Positions 33,790-42,672 are shown, counted from the first letter of the stretch. The stretch: 64,000 bases of DNA from Stenotrophomonas maltophilia (GCF_002205165.1 NZ_NIVS01000002.1:1-64000); one strand, 5' to 3'. Notes: generated from the sequence alone by a model not told the origin. Translations and numbers: made by a program.

Positions 33790-35760
33790 ATGAACAACGA
33801 CGCTGCGCCACGCCAGCTCACTTTCCGCGCGGTGGTGCTTGCCATCGTGCTGGCGGTGATTCTGTCGGCCGCCAACGCCTACCTCGGTCTGTTCGCAGGC
33901 CTGACCATCGCCACCGCCATTCCCGCCGCGGTCATTTCCATGGGGGTGCTGCGCCTGCTCGGCGGTGGCACGATCCTGGAAAACAACATCGTCCAGACCG
34001 GTGCGTCAGCCGGTTCGTCGATCGCCGCCGGCGTGATCTTCACCATCCCGGCGCTGGTGATCATGGGCTACTGGCCGGACTTCAAATACTGGTGGGTGCT
34101 GGGCATCGCCGGTCTGGGTGGCCTGCTGGGCGTGCTGTTCTCGGTGCCGCTTCGCCGTTCGATGATCGTCGAAGATCCGCTTCCGTTCCCGGAAGGCAAG
34201 GCCGCCGCCGAAGTGCTCAAGGCCGGTGAAAACCCGGGCCCGGGCCTGAAGATCCTGGCCGTCTCGGCGGTGATCGGCGCCTTCGTGAAGCTGGCGGCCG
34301 AAAGCGGCCTGCGCCTGATTCCCGATGCGTGGGCCACCTCGGCCTATGTCGGCAGCTCGAAGATCACCGCCTTCATCGGCACCAACCTGTCCCCGGCGCT
34401 GCTGGGCGTGGGCTACATCGTCGGCCTGAACGTCGGCATCGTGGTGGTATCCGGTTCGATCCTGACCTGGCACATCGCCATTCCGCTGTACCAGTCGTTC
34501 TTCATGAACACCGACCCGGCGCTGGCCGCCTCGATCGCCACGGCCAGCTCCACCGAGGCCGCGTTCGCCATCTGGGGCGCGAAGATGCGTTACCTGGGCG
34601 TGGGCGCGATGCTGATCGGCGGCGTCTGGACCCTGATCTCGCTGCGCAAGTCGCTGCTCAATGGCGTCAAGAGTGGTTTTGCCGCGGCCCGCAAGAGCGG
34701 CGGCCCGGCGCTGGCGCACACCGAGCGCGACCTGCCGATGAAGTGGATGCTGGTCGCGCTGGTGGTGTTCACCCTGCCGCTGCTGGCGCTGTACCAGGCC
34801 ATCGTGGGCCAGTGGCATGTCTCGATCCCGATGACCCTCATCATGATCGTGGCCGGTTTCCTGTTCGTCTCGGTGTCGGCCTATCTGGCCGGCCTGATCG
34901 GTTCGTCCAACAACCCGGTGTCGGGCATCACCATCTCCACCATCCTGTTCGCCTCGGCGGTGCTGGTACTGCTGCTCGGCAAGGACGGCCTGACCCCGGT
35001 CGGCGTCGGTGGTGCACCGCTGGGTGCGGTGGCCGCGATCATGATCGGCGCGGTGGTGTGCTGCGCCGCTGCGGTCGGCGGTGACAACCTGCAGGATCTC
35101 AAGGCCGGCTACATCGTGGGCGCCACCCCGTGGAAGCAGCAGCTGATGCTGGGCATCGGTGCGTTCTCGTGCGCGCTGATCATGGCCCCGGTGCTGAACC
35201 TGCTGGCGACCGCATATGGCATCGGCGTGAAGTCCGAGCTGCATCCCAATGCGCTGGCCGCACCGCAGGCCAACCTCATGGCCTCGGTGGCCAAGGGCCT
35301 GTTCGGCGGCGAGCTGCCGTGGACCTTCATCGGCATCGGCGCCGTGGTGGGCGCGGCGATCATCGCCTTCGACAGCTGGCTGAAGTCGCGCAATGCCCGC
35401 TTCCGCGTGCCGGTGCTGGCCGCCGCGATCGGTATCTACCTGCCGCTGGAACTGATGGTGCCGATCTTCCTGGGTGGCCTGATCGCCTACCTGGTGGAGC
35501 GCTTCCACAAGATCCGTGGCGATGATGAAGAAGGCCGCGACCGCGTGCACAAGCCGGGCGTGCTGTTCGCCGCCGGCCTGATCACCGGTGAGGCCCTGAT
35601 GGGTATCGCCATCGCGATCCCGATCGTGGTCAGCAGCCGCGCCGATGTGCTGGCGCTGCCGTTCCACCTGCCGGGCGCGCAGTGGATCGGCCTGGCCGTG
35701 CTGTTCCTGGTCGGCTGGCTGATCTACCGCACCGGCAAGCGCGCGGTGGGTTCGGTCTAA
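33790..35760 (+). CDS. OPT-family oligopeptide transporter
   Basis: The 656-residue protein starts MNNDAAPRQLTFRAVVLA at ATG 33790; a TTG at 33772 is less likely. It has about 15 hydrophobic segments and the bacterial OPT pattern, including NAYLGLFAGLTIATAIPAAV, NIVQTGASAGSSIAAGVIF, GSSNNPVSGITISTI and GGDNLQDLKAGYIVGATPWK. OPT proteins import tetra- and pentapeptides or metal-chelating peptides with protons. It is followed by a strong terminator and then a second S9 peptidase gene. Confidence 0.94.
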   Translation: MNNDAAPRQLTFRAVVLAIVLAVILSAANAYLGLFAGLTIATAIPAAVISMGVLRLLGGGTILENNIVQTGASAGSSIAAGVIFTIPALVIMGYWPDFKYWWVLGIAGLGGLLGVLFSVPLRRSMIVEDPLPFPEGKAAAEVLKAGENPGPGLKILAVSAVIGAFVKLAAESGLRLIPDAWATSAYVGSSKITAFIGTNLSPALLGVGYIVGLNVGIVVVSGSILTWHIAIPLYQSFFMNTDPALAASIATASSTEAAFAIWGAKMRYLGVGAMLIGGVWTLISLRKSLLNGVKSGFAAARKSGGPALAHTERDLPMKWMLVALVVFTLPLLALYQAIVGQWHVSIPMTLIMIVAGFLFVSVSAYLAGLIGSSNNPVSGITISTILFASAVLVLLLGKDGLTPVGVGGAPLGAVAAIMIGAVVCCAAAVGGDNLQDLKAGYIVGATPWKQQLMLGIGAFSCALIMAPVLNLLATAYGIGVKSELHPNALAAPQANLMASVAKGLFGGELPWTFIGIGAVVGAAIIAFDSWLKSRNARFRVPVLAAAIGIYLPLELMVPIFLGGLIAYLVERFHKIRGDDEEGRDRVHKPGVLFAAGLITGEALMGIAIAIPIVVSSRADVLALPFHLPGAQWIGLAVLFLVGWLIYRTGKRAVGSV

Positions 35761-35785
35761 GCACCGAGCGACCCGATCGGCGTCA

Positions 35786-35820
35786 CGACACACCCCGCCC
35801 CGGCGGGGTGTGTCGTTTCT
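35786..35820 (+). terminator. Rho-independent terminator after OPT transporter
   Basis: CGACACACCCCG and CGGGGTGTGTCG form a perfect 12-base stem around a 6-base loop, followed by TTTCT, 25 bases after the OPT stop. Confidence 0.9.
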
Positions 35821-35914
35821 GGGCTGCGCCGATGCGCCGGCATGACCGATGGCCTTTGCATGTGCGGGCCCTGCGGCCCTAACATCGGCGTTTTGCCGTT
35901 CCGCGGAGACCCCG

Positions 35915-37978
35915 ATGAAACTTCGTTACGCCCTGCTGCCGTTGTGCCTGCTGACGGCGATGCCCTCGCTGGCGGCCACGCGTGGCCTGGATGTGCGCGA
36001 CATGATCGCGCTGGATCGGGTCTCCAGCCCGCTGCTCACCGCCGATGGCGGCAACGTGATCTTCGCCAAACGCGTGGTCGGCAGCGACAGCAAGGCCAGC
36101 ACCGGCCTGTTCATCCGCAACCTGCGCACGCGCGACCTGGCGCCGCCCAAGCCGCTGACTCCGGCCGGCTGGAACGTCAATTCCGCCGCGCTGTCGGGCG
36201 ATGGCCAGACCGTATATTTCCTGAGCGCCAAGAACGGCAGCCAGCAGCTCTACGCGCAGCCGACCACCGGCGGCACCCCGCGCCAGCTGACCGATTTCCC
36301 GGTCGATGTAGACAGCTTCCACGTTTCGCCGCAGGGCGACCGCGTGGCCTTCAGCAGCGGCGTGTTCCAGGACTGCGGTTCGGACCTGGCCTGCACCAGC
36401 AAGAAGCTGGACGCCCACAAGGCGCGCAAGAACACCGGCGAAGTATTCGACACTCTGTTCGTGCGTCATTGGGACACCTGGGCCGATGGGCGCCGCAATA
36501 CGCTGTTCGTGGCGCCGCTGCCGACCGCCAAGGCAGCTGCGGTGAAGGGGGCCTCGGCGATCAGCGCGACGCTGGCCGGCGATGCGCCGTCCAAGCCGTT
36601 CGGTGGCAATGACGACTTCACCTGGTCGCCCGATGGCAAGACCGTGGTTGCCGCGATCCGCGTGGCCGGCAAGCAGGAGCCGTGGTCGACCAACTTCGAC
36701 CTGTACCGCCTGGATGCCGAGGGCAAGCAGGCACCGGTCAACCTGACCGCGGCCAACCCGGCCTGGGATGCCGGCCCGGTGTTCAGCGCCGACGGCAAGA
36801 CCCTGTACTACCGCGCCATGAAGCGCCCGGGCTTCGAAGCCGACCGTTTCGGCCTGATGGCGATGGACGTGGCCACCGGCAAGACCCGTGAGATCGCGCC
36901 GAAGTGGGATCGTTCGGCCGGCGAGATCGTGCTGTCCGGTGACGGCACCCTGATCTACACCAGCGCCGATGACATGGGTGAGCACCGCCTGTTCGCCGTC
37001 GACATCGCCACCGGTGAGGCCGAGGTCGTGGTCGACGGCGGCAGCATCGGCTCGCCGGTGATCGCTGGCACCACGCTGGCCTATACGAAGAACAGCCTGA
37101 AGAGCGGCGACCAGATCGTCGTGGCCGCCTTCGATGGTGCCAACCCGCGCGAAATCACGCCGAGCGCCGGCGAGATGCTGCCCGATGTGGCCTTCGGCGA
37201 TTACGAGCAGTTCCAGTTCAAGGGCTGGAACAACGAGACCGTGCACGGTTACGTGGTCAAGCCGTACAACTACCAGGAAGGCAAGCGATACCCGGTGGCA
37301 TTCCTGATCCACGGCGGCCCGCAGGGCAGCTTCGGCAATGGCTGGAGCTACCGCTGGAACCCGCAGACCTACGCCGGCCAGGGCTACGCGGTGGTCATGA
37401 TCGACTTCCACGGCTCCACGGGTTACGGCCAGGCCTTCACCGACGCGATCAGCCAGCACTGGGGCGACCGCCCGCTGGAAGACCTGCAGAAGGGCTGGGC
37501 GGCGGCGCAGAAGCAGTACCCGTTCCTCAACGGTGACAAGGCCTGCGCCCTGGGCGCCAGCTATGGCGGCTTCATGGTCAACTGGATCGCCGGCAACTGG
37601 AACGAGCCGTGGAAGTGCCTGGTCAACCATGACGGCGTGTTCGATCAGCGCATGATGGGTTACGCCACCGAAGAGCTGTGGTTCACCGAGTGGGAGCAGG
37701 GCGGCACGCCGTACGAGAAGGCCGCCAATTACGAGAAGTTCAATCCGGTCAACCACGTGTCGGACTGGAAGAAGCCGATCCTGATCGTGCATGGCCAGCT
37801 CGACTACCGCATTCCAGTGGAGCAGGGCCTGGCCGCGTTCACCGCTGCGCAGCGCCAGGGCATCGAATCGAAGTTCCTGTACTTCCCGGACGAGAACCAC
37901 TGGGTGCTCAAGCCGCAGAACAGCGTGCAGTGGCATGACACCGTCAACGGCTGGTTGAAGCAGCACATCGGCGAATAA
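35915..37978 (+). CDS. S9 family exported peptidase (dipeptidyl aminopeptidase/acylaminoacyl peptidase type)
   Basis: ATG 35915 gives 687 residues with a signal peptide (MKLRYALLPLCLLTAMPSLA). A beta-propeller with WD40-like TolB strands occupies the first 420 residues; the hydrolase domain carries Ser549 in GASYGGFMVNW, Asp630 in HGQLDYRIP and His662 in DENHWVLKPQN. It is a periplasmic serine peptidase, distinct from the S9 enzyme at 28521 (different propeller, closer to the DPP/AAP group in Xanthomonadaceae). It likely trims peptides for uptake by the neighbouring OPT and POT systems. Confidence 0.94.
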   Translation: MKLRYALLPLCLLTAMPSLAATRGLDVRDMIALDRVSSPLLTADGGNVIFAKRVVGSDSKASTGLFIRNLRTRDLAPPKPLTPAGWNVNSAALSGDGQTVYFLSAKNGSQQLYAQPTTGGTPRQLTDFPVDVDSFHVSPQGDRVAFSSGVFQDCGSDLACTSKKLDAHKARKNTGEVFDTLFVRHWDTWADGRRNTLFVAPLPTAKAAAVKGASAISATLAGDAPSKPFGGNDDFTWSPDGKTVVAAIRVAGKQEPWSTNFDLYRLDAEGKQAPVNLTAANPAWDAGPVFSADGKTLYYRAMKRPGFEADRFGLMAMDVATGKTREIAPKWDRSAGEIVLSGDGTLIYTSADDMGEHRLFAVDIATGEAEVVVDGGSIGSPVIAGTTLAYTKNSLKSGDQIVVAAFDGANPREITPSAGEMLPDVAFGDYEQFQFKGWNNETVHGYVVKPYNYQEGKRYPVAFLIHGGPQGSFGNGWSYRWNPQTYAGQGYAVVMIDFHGSTGYGQAFTDAISQHWGDRPLEDLQKGWAAAQKQYPFLNGDKACALGASYGGFMVNWIAGNWNEPWKCLVNHDGVFDQRMMGYATEELWFTEWEQGGTPYEKAANYEKFNPVNHVSDWKKPILIVHGQLDYRIPVEQGLAAFTAAQRQGIESKFLYFPDENHWVLKPQNSVQWHDTVNGWLKQHIGE

Positions 37979-37987
37979 GCCGGTTTG

Positions 37988-38013
37988 AAGCGCCGCCCCC
38001 AGGGGCGGCGCTT
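37988..38013 (+). terminator. Terminator after second S9 peptidase gene
   Basis: AAGCGCCGCCCC and GGGGCGGCGCTT form a 12-base stem around CA, 9 bases after the stop codon. The following sequence is only weakly T-rich. Confidence 0.8.
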
Positions 38014-38073
38014 GTTCATGGCACCGGGTCTCGTTGGGCGTGGCGTAACCGGCCATCGTCGGCGGTGTGACCG

Positions 38074-38132
38074 GTAGAGCCGACCGTTGGTCGGCTGCTC
38101 TTTTACGGCAGCCGACCAACGGTCGGCTCTAC
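38074..38132. repeat. SMAG-type REP inverted dimer
   Basis: Two copies of GTAG plus the hairpin AGCCGACC-GTT-GGTCGGCT face each other across 13 bases. The outer 24 bases on each side are perfectly complementary, so the element can fold as two small hairpins or one long hairpin. It lies between the S9 peptidase terminator and the DUF819 gene. Confidence 0.92.
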
Positions 38133-38192
38133 CTGTGATTGTTTCCCGAAACGTGCCGAATCGCACGCCCATCGTCCAGGCACTCCACACCC

Positions 38193-39431
38193 GTGAAAGC
38201 ACCCGCCCTGATCCAGAACGACATCGTCGTCTTCGGCCTGATCGCCGCCACCCTCGGCGCCGTGTTCTGGACCGCCTCGCGCGAGCAGGGACTGTGGAAG
38301 CGCTTCTATACCTACGTGCCAGCGTTGCTGCTGTGCTACCTGATTCCCGGGGTGTACAACACCGTCGGCCTGATCGATGGCCAGAACACCCATCTCTACA
38401 ACCCGGTCGCCCGCGACATCCTGTTGCCCGCCGCGCTGGTACTGCTCACCCTGGCCGTGGACATCAAGGGCATCCTGCGCCTGGGGCCAAAACTGATCGT
38501 GATGTACCTGGGCGCCTCGCTCAGCATCATGGTCGGGGCGGTGGTCGCGTTCCAGTTGATGAAGTGGCTGCACCCGGCCACCGTGGCCGGTGACACCTGG
38601 GCCGGCATGGCCGCGCTGGCGGGAAGCTGGATCGGCGGTGGTGCCAACATGCTGGCGATGCGCGAAGTGTTCGACGTCAACGCGACCACCTTCGGGCAGT
38701 TCGCAGTGGTCGATGTGGGTGTCGGTTACGTCTGGATGGCGGTATTGATCTTCATGGCCGGGCGTTCGGCGAAGATCGATGCGCGCAGCGGTGCCGATAC
38801 GTCGGGCATCGATGCGCTCAAGCTGCGCATCCAGGCCTTCCAGGCGCAGCACGAGCGCGTGGCCAGCCTGACCGACCTGATGCTGATCGTCGCCGTTGCC
38901 TTCGGCGTGGTGGGGCTGTCGCACGCGATCGCCGGGCCTGTCTCGGCGTGGTTCAAGGGCCACGTCGCCTGGGCCTCGCAGTTCAGCCTGGACGCGCCGT
39001 TCGTGTGGGTAGTGGTGATCTCCACCACCTGCGGGCTGGCGCTGAGCTTCACCCGTGCGCGCAACCTGGAAGGCGCCGGTGCCTCCAAGCTGGGTTCGCT
39101 GCTGCTGTACTTCCTGATCGCCTGCATCGGCATGCAGATGGACCTGCTGGCGCTGCTGGACCGCCCGTGGCTGTTCCTGCTCGGCCTGATCTGGATCGCG
39201 GTGCACATCGTGCTGCTGTGGGCGCTGGCGCGCGCGCTGAAGGTGCCGTTCTTCTACTTCGCGATCGGCTCCCAATCCAACATCGGTGGGCCGGCCTCGG
39301 CGCCGGTGGTCGCGGCCGCCTTCCATCCCTCGTTGGCGCCGGTCGGCGTGCTGCTGGGCACGATGGGCTACGCGACGGGCACGTATCTGGCGTACATCGT
39401 GGGCATCACGCTGCGCGCGATGGCGGGGTAG
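38193..39431 (+). CDS. DUF819 family integral membrane protein (YjcL-like)
   Basis: The likely GTG start at 38193 gives 412 residues; the frame is open to 38139. It has about 11 helices and DUF819 patterns such as DTWAGMAALAGSWIGGGANM and AIGSQSNIGGPASAPVVAAA. The family resembles keto-acid or sodium-coupled carriers in fold but has no proven substrate. Its stop codon TAG (39429-39431) is part of the GTAG head of a SMAG repeat, so insertion of the repeat appears to have set the C-terminus (MAG). Confidence 0.9.
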   Translation: MKAPALIQNDIVVFGLIAATLGAVFWTASREQGLWKRFYTYVPALLLCYLIPGVYNTVGLIDGQNTHLYNPVARDILLPAALVLLTLAVDIKGILRLGPKLIVMYLGASLSIMVGAVVAFQLMKWLHPATVAGDTWAGMAALAGSWIGGGANMLAMREVFDVNATTFGQFAVVDVGVGYVWMAVLIFMAGRSAKIDARSGADTSGIDALKLRIQAFQAQHERVASLTDLMLIVAVAFGVVGLSHAIAGPVSAWFKGHVAWASQFSLDAPFVWVVVISTTCGLALSFTRARNLEGAGASKLGSLLLYFLIACIGMQMDLLALLDRPWLFLLGLIWIAVHIVLLWALARALKVPFFYFAIGSQSNIGGPASAPVVAAAFHPSLAPVGVLLGTMGYATGTYLAYIVGITLRAMAG

Positions 39432-39501
39432 AGCCGACCGTTGGTCGGCAGCTGTAACGTCGCGTCACAGCGCACGACAGCCGACCAACGGTCGGCTCTA
39501 C
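39428..39501. repeat. SMAG-type REP inverted dimer providing stop codons on both sides
   Basis: GTAG (39428-39431) begins one unit with hairpin 39432-39449; the mirrored unit has hairpin 39479-39497 and ends in CTAC (39498-39501). The plus-strand TAG ends the DUF819 gene and the minus-strand TAG at 39500-39498 ends a truncated duplicate of the neighbouring gene's 3' end. The loop region carries a short inverted repeat. Confidence 0.92.
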
Positions 39502-39578
39502 GGCAGAAGCAACCTGCGCTGAATCAACCAGGCAAGTGCATCTTCACCGTCCTGCTCGAACCGCGCCGTGTGAACCCC
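39498..39578 (-). pseudogene. Duplicated 3'-end relic of the adjacent HExxH protein gene
   Basis: The minus-strand frame reads TARFEQDGEDALAWLIQRRL and then a TAG from the SMAG repeat. It aligns codon by codon with the last 24 residues of the intact gene at 39637-40122 (TQAWFEQDAEDAKAWLVERG). Only this end is present; the sequence upstream of it is not homologous in frame. It looks like a partial tandem duplication that has since diverged. Expression is not expected. Confidence 0.75.
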
Positions 39579-39636
39579 CAGGCGCCGATGTGATTGGCGC
39601 GTCGCCACGCGCCCTGGACTGGCCGCACATGCGGAT

Positions 39637-40122
39637 TTACGCAGGAAGAAGGCCGCGTTCGACCAACCACGCCTTTGCGTCTTCCGCATCCTGCTCGAAC
39701 CACGCCTGCGTCGACCCCAACCGATACGTATACCCCCACGCGTCCATGTCGGCCATCAATCGCGCGCTGCCTACACCCGGCAGTTGCCCGGCCAGCACGA
39801 TCTGCAGGTAACAGGTCGCGTCTTCTTCGGGCACTGAATCGGTGGCATCGGTGTGCACCAGCGCACGCCGCTCCGGCGGCAGCACGATCAGGTGGCAGGC
39901 TTCGTGCAGCATCGAGTGCACAGGGGTGTCATCGCGGACGTAGACGTCGCTGCCGATGATGCCGGCCTCGGGTTCGCCCCAATAGCTGCCCGGAATCGGC
40001 GCGCCATCGGTCACACGATGCAGGTGCAGATCGTGGGCGGCGAGCAGGGCATGGGCATCGTCGAAACGGATATCGCCGAGTCGGGTGACCTGCGGTTCGG
40101 CGGTCGGGGCAGCGTCGTTCAT
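39637..40122 (-). CDS. Uncharacterised protein with HExxH motif
   Basis: I do not recognise a named family. ATG 40122 gives 161 residues; a frame to 40149 is possible. It has His73-Glu74-Ala-Cys-His77 (HSMLHEACHLIVLPPER), a zincin-type zinc motif, after a segment with SYWGEPEAGIIGSDVYVR. The downstream DATCYLQIVL could hold the third ligand (Glu or Tyr). No signal peptide is present, so a cytosolic metallopeptidase-like or structural zinc protein is possible. The C-terminal 24 residues are duplicated downstream. It lies after minE with a hairpin between them. Confidence 0.78.
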   Translation of the reverse strand: MNDAAPTAEPQVTRLGDIRFDDAHALLAAHDLHLHRVTDGAPIPGSYWGEPEAGIIGSDVYVRDDTPVHSMLHEACHLIVLPPERRALVHTDATDSVPEEDATCYLQIVLAGQLPGVGSARLMADMDAWGYTYRLGSTQAWFEQDAEDAKAWLVERGLLPA

Positions 40123-40137
40123 GGGGTGCCGCTCAAG

Positions 40138-40162
40138 CGCCCCTTCCAATGCGGAAGGGGCG
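40138..40162 (-). terminator. Hairpin after minCDE operon
   Basis: CGCCCCTTCC and GGAAGGGGCG form a perfect 10-base stem around 5 bases, 8 bases beyond the minE stop. The T-tract is short, and the hairpin also lies in the leader of the next gene, so it may attenuate instead of fully terminate. Confidence 0.65.
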
Positions 40163-40169
40163 ATGTCGA

Positions 40170-40430
40170 TCAGGGCTGCTGCGGGCCTTCCGGCAAGGCG
40201 ACGGAGATATCGAGCACATCGTGCTCCCCGTCCTTGACCAGATCGACCTTGACCGCATCAGCGTCGATGTTGACGTACTTCTTGATCACTTCCAGCAGCT
40301 CGCGCTGCAGCAGGGGCAGGTAGTCCGGGCCGCCGCGGTGGCTGCGTTCCTGCGCGATGATGATCTGCAGGCGGTTCTTGGCCGTTTCGGCAGTGGTCTT
40401 CTTTCGGTTCAGGAAATCGAACAGTCCCAT
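40170..40430 (-). CDS. minE: Cell division topological specificity factor MinE
   Basis: The 86-residue protein begins [20 protein letters not shown], with the amphipathic membrane-binding start and the MinD-contact helix, followed by the C-terminal dimerisation domain ([18 protein letters not shown]). It displaces MinD from the membrane and so positions the division site at mid-cell. It is the last gene of minC-minD-minE, 2 bases after the minD stop, and has the usual length. Confidence 0.97.
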   Translation of the reverse strand: MGLFDFLNRKKTTAETAKNRLQIIIAQERSHRGGPDYLPLLQRELLEVIKKYVNIDADAVKVDLVKDGEHDVLDISVALPEGPQQP

Positions 40431-40432
40431 GC

Positions 40433-41242
40433 TTACCCTCCGAACAGCTTGCTGAAGAAGCCTTTCTTCTCCACGGTGGTGAAGCGCATCGGACGCTCTT
40501 CGCCAAGGATGCGGCCAACCGCATCTTCGTATGCCTGGCCCGCCGCCGATTCGGGGTCCAGAATGACCGGCTCACCCTTGTTGGAGGCATTGAGCACGTC
40601 GCCCGATTCGGGCACCACGCCAATGGCCTTCAGGCCGAGCACTTCTTCCACGTCGGTGATGCTGAGCATCTCGCCGCTTTCCACCCGTACCGGGCTGTAG
40701 CGCGTGAGCAGCAGGAAGGCCGGTACGTTCTTGCCGGATTCGGCCTTGTGGGTCTTCGAATCGAGCAGGCCGATGATGCGGTCCGAGTCGCGCACCGAAG
40801 ACACTTCCGGGTTCACCACCACGACCGCACGGTCGGCGTAGTACATCGCCAGGAACGCGCCCTTCTCGATGCCGGCCGGGGAGTCGCAGATGACGTATTC
40901 GAAGCCGTCGGCGATCAGGTCGTCGAGCACCTTGCGCACGCCTTCCTGGGTCAGCGCGTCCTTGTCGCGGGTCTGCGAGGCAGCCAGCACGTACAGGTTG
41001 TCGAAGCGCTTGTCCTTGATCAGGGCCTGCTTGAGGGTCGCTTCGCCGTGCACGACATTGACGAAGTCGTACACCACGCGGCGCTCGCAGCCCATGATCA
41101 GGTCCAGGTTGCGCAGGCCGACGTCGAAGTCGATCACCGCCACCTTTTTGCCACGACGTGCCAACCCGCAGGCCAGGCTGGCGCTGCTGGTGGTCTTGCC
41201 GACGCCGCCCTTGCCGGAGGTGACTACGATGATTTCAGCCAA
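40433..41242 (-). CDS. minD: Septum site-determining ATPase MinD
   Basis: The 269-residue ParA-type ATPase starts at TTG 41242 with AGGAGA 7 bases upstream; the protein then reads [20 protein letters not shown], exactly the conserved N-terminus. The deviant Walker A (KGGVGKTT) and [12 protein letters not shown] are intact, and the C-terminal amphipathic helix ([11 protein letters not shown]) anchors it to the membrane. The in-frame ATG at 41320 lies inside minC and would add 26 unrelated residues. It recruits MinC and oscillates with MinE. Confidence 0.96.
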   Translation of the reverse strand: MAEIIVVTSGKGGVGKTTSSASLACGLARRGKKVAVIDFDVGLRNLDLIMGCERRVVYDFVNVVHGEATLKQALIKDKRFDNLYVLAASQTRDKDALTQEGVRKVLDDLIADGFEYVICDSPAGIEKGAFLAMYYADRAVVVVNPEVSSVRDSDRIIGLLDSKTHKAESGKNVPAFLLLTRYSPVRVESGEMLSITDVEEVLGLKAIGVVPESGDVLNASNKGEPVILDPESAAGQAYEDAVGRILGEERPMRFTTVEKKGFFSKLFGG

Positions 41243-41277
41243 AGGATTTCTCCTGATTCTTCTGTTTGGGGGCTGCG

Positions 41278-42060
41278 TCAGTCCAGCGCAGCGATCTTGA
41301 TCTGGTCCTGTTCCAGCCACACCTGCACGGCCTTGCCGCGCAGGGTGTCCGGGACATCGTCCAGTACCTTGTAATGGCCGGCAATGGCGACCAGTTCAGC
41401 GTGGAATTCACGGCAGAAAATGCGCGCCGTGGTGTTGCCTTGGGCACCTGCCAGGGCGCGGCCCCGCAGCGTACCGTAGATGTGGATGCTGCCGTCGGCG
41501 ATCACTTCGGCGCCCGCGCCGACGGTGGCCATGACCGTCAGGTCGCAGTTTTCCGCGTACAGCTGCTGGCCCGAGCGGACGTTGACCGTCTGCATGCGGC
41601 CCGGCTTGGGCGCGCCACCGGTGGCGACGGCGCTGGGCGCGGGCGCCGCCGGTACGGCGGCGGCTGCCCGAGTGCGGCGCGGCGGCTCAGCCACCGGCGC
41701 AGGGGCGGCGGCAACCGGCTCGGCCTCGGCACGCTCGTACTGGGCGCGGAACTTGGCCAGCAGCGGCAGGCCAAGCTGCTGGGAGAGCAGATCGGTTTCC
41801 GTGGTGCCGTAGGCCAGCGCGACCGGCAGCACGCCAGCGCGGCGCAGGCCGTCCAACAATGCTTTGGCGGTGGCCACGTCCGGCATCCTGCTGAGCCCGC
41901 CGAAATCCAGGATCACTGCGGCACGCCCGAACAGCTTCGGGGCGCGGGCCACACGTTCCTGCATTTCACGGGTCAGGCGGTCGACGTCCAGGGTGCGGAT
42001 GCGCAGATTGGCGATGCCGACCTGGCCGATCTTCAGTTCGCCGGCCTGTTCAAAATCCAT
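41278..42060 (-). CDS. minC: Septum site-determining protein MinC
   Basis: MinC blocks FtsZ assembly away from mid-cell. The product has an N-terminal domain (to about residue 110), an Ala/Pro-rich linker (about 115-155) and the C-terminal beta-helix domain (NVRSGQQLYAENCDLTVMA, IHIYGTLRGRALAGA). ATG 42060 (MDFEQAGELKIG) has GGTGG upstream; GTG 42072 is an alternative. The linker is longer than in E. coli MinC. It is first in minCDE, 35 bases before minD, and 15 bases after the GNAT gene. Confidence 0.95.
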   Translation of the reverse strand: MDFEQAGELKIGQVGIANLRIRTLDVDRLTREMQERVARAPKLFGRAAVILDFGGLSRMPDVATAKALLDGLRRAGVLPVALAYGTTETDLLSQQLGLPLLAKFRAQYERAEAEPVAAAPAPVAEPPRRTRAAAAVPAAPAPSAVATGGAPKPGRMQTVNVRSGQQLYAENCDLTVMATVGAGAEVIADGSIHIYGTLRGRALAGAQGNTTARIFCREFHAELVAIAGHYKVLDDVPDTLRGKAVQVWLEQDQIKIAALD

Positions 42061-42075
42061 GTTCGCTGCCACCGA

Positions 42076-42672
42076 TCAGGTCCCCGTCTGCTGCTGGACG
42101 CGCAGCGGCTCACGGCGATGGCCCACCCAGGGCACATCCGGCAGCTGATCGCCGTAGGTGTCGTGCACCCACTGGTAACTGCACAGGTCCTTGAGCAGCA
42201 TGCTGGCACGCACATCGACGTGGGCCATGTTGTTCTGCCCGACCTCGCGGAAGCCGAAGCTGCCGTGGAAGAGCAGGGCGGCATCGGCACCGTGGTCCAG
42301 GAACACTTCGCAGGTCAGCTGCGGGTAGCGCAGCTCGGCGTAGCTCTGGGCATCGGCATAGAACGCACGGCCGACGCCACCGCCGCGGCGGCGGCTGGCG
42401 ACCACGATGCGGTCGATATAGAAGAATTTGCTGTCCAGTTGCTGCTTGAACCAGGCGAAGTTGCTGCTGTCGTGCTGGCTGTCGCTGCCGAAGCCGATCA
42501 GGAAACCGGCCAGGTTGCCGTCGCGCTCGGCGACGCGGAAATACTCAGCGCTTTCATAGAACAGACGCAGGCGGGCGGCATCCAACGGCAGGATGGCCAG
42601 GCCGGCATTGTTGTTCAGGGCCAGGACGGAATCGAGCTCGTGCTCGCGCACGTCGCGGATGACAATCGACAT
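42076..42672 (-). CDS. GNAT family N-acetyltransferase
   Basis: The 198-residue protein starts MSIVIRDVREHELDSVLALN, with a GNAT fold including the acetyl-CoA loop SRRRGGGVGRAFYADA and the late LFHGSFGFREVGQ strand. It has no signal peptide. Substrate is unknown; this branch is conserved upstream of minC in Xanthomonadaceae, but that linkage does not prove a role in division. It is likely co-transcribed with minCDE from a promoter in the 138-base divergent gap. Confidence 0.88.
   Translation of the reverse strand: MSIVIRDVREHELDSVLALNNNAGLAILPLDAARLRLFYESAEYFRVAERDGNLAGFLIGFGSDSQHDSSNFAWFKQQLDSKFFYIDRIVVASRRRGGGVGRAFYADAQSYAELRYPQLTCEVFLDHGADAALLFHGSFGFREVGQNNMAHVDVRASMLLKDLCSYQWVHDTYGDQLPDVPWVGHRREPLRVQQQTGT

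Noticed and set aside
34006..35793. A 595-codon minus-strand frame over the OPT gene
   Set aside because: It is the antisense shadow of the OPT transporter, with no domain or ribosome site.
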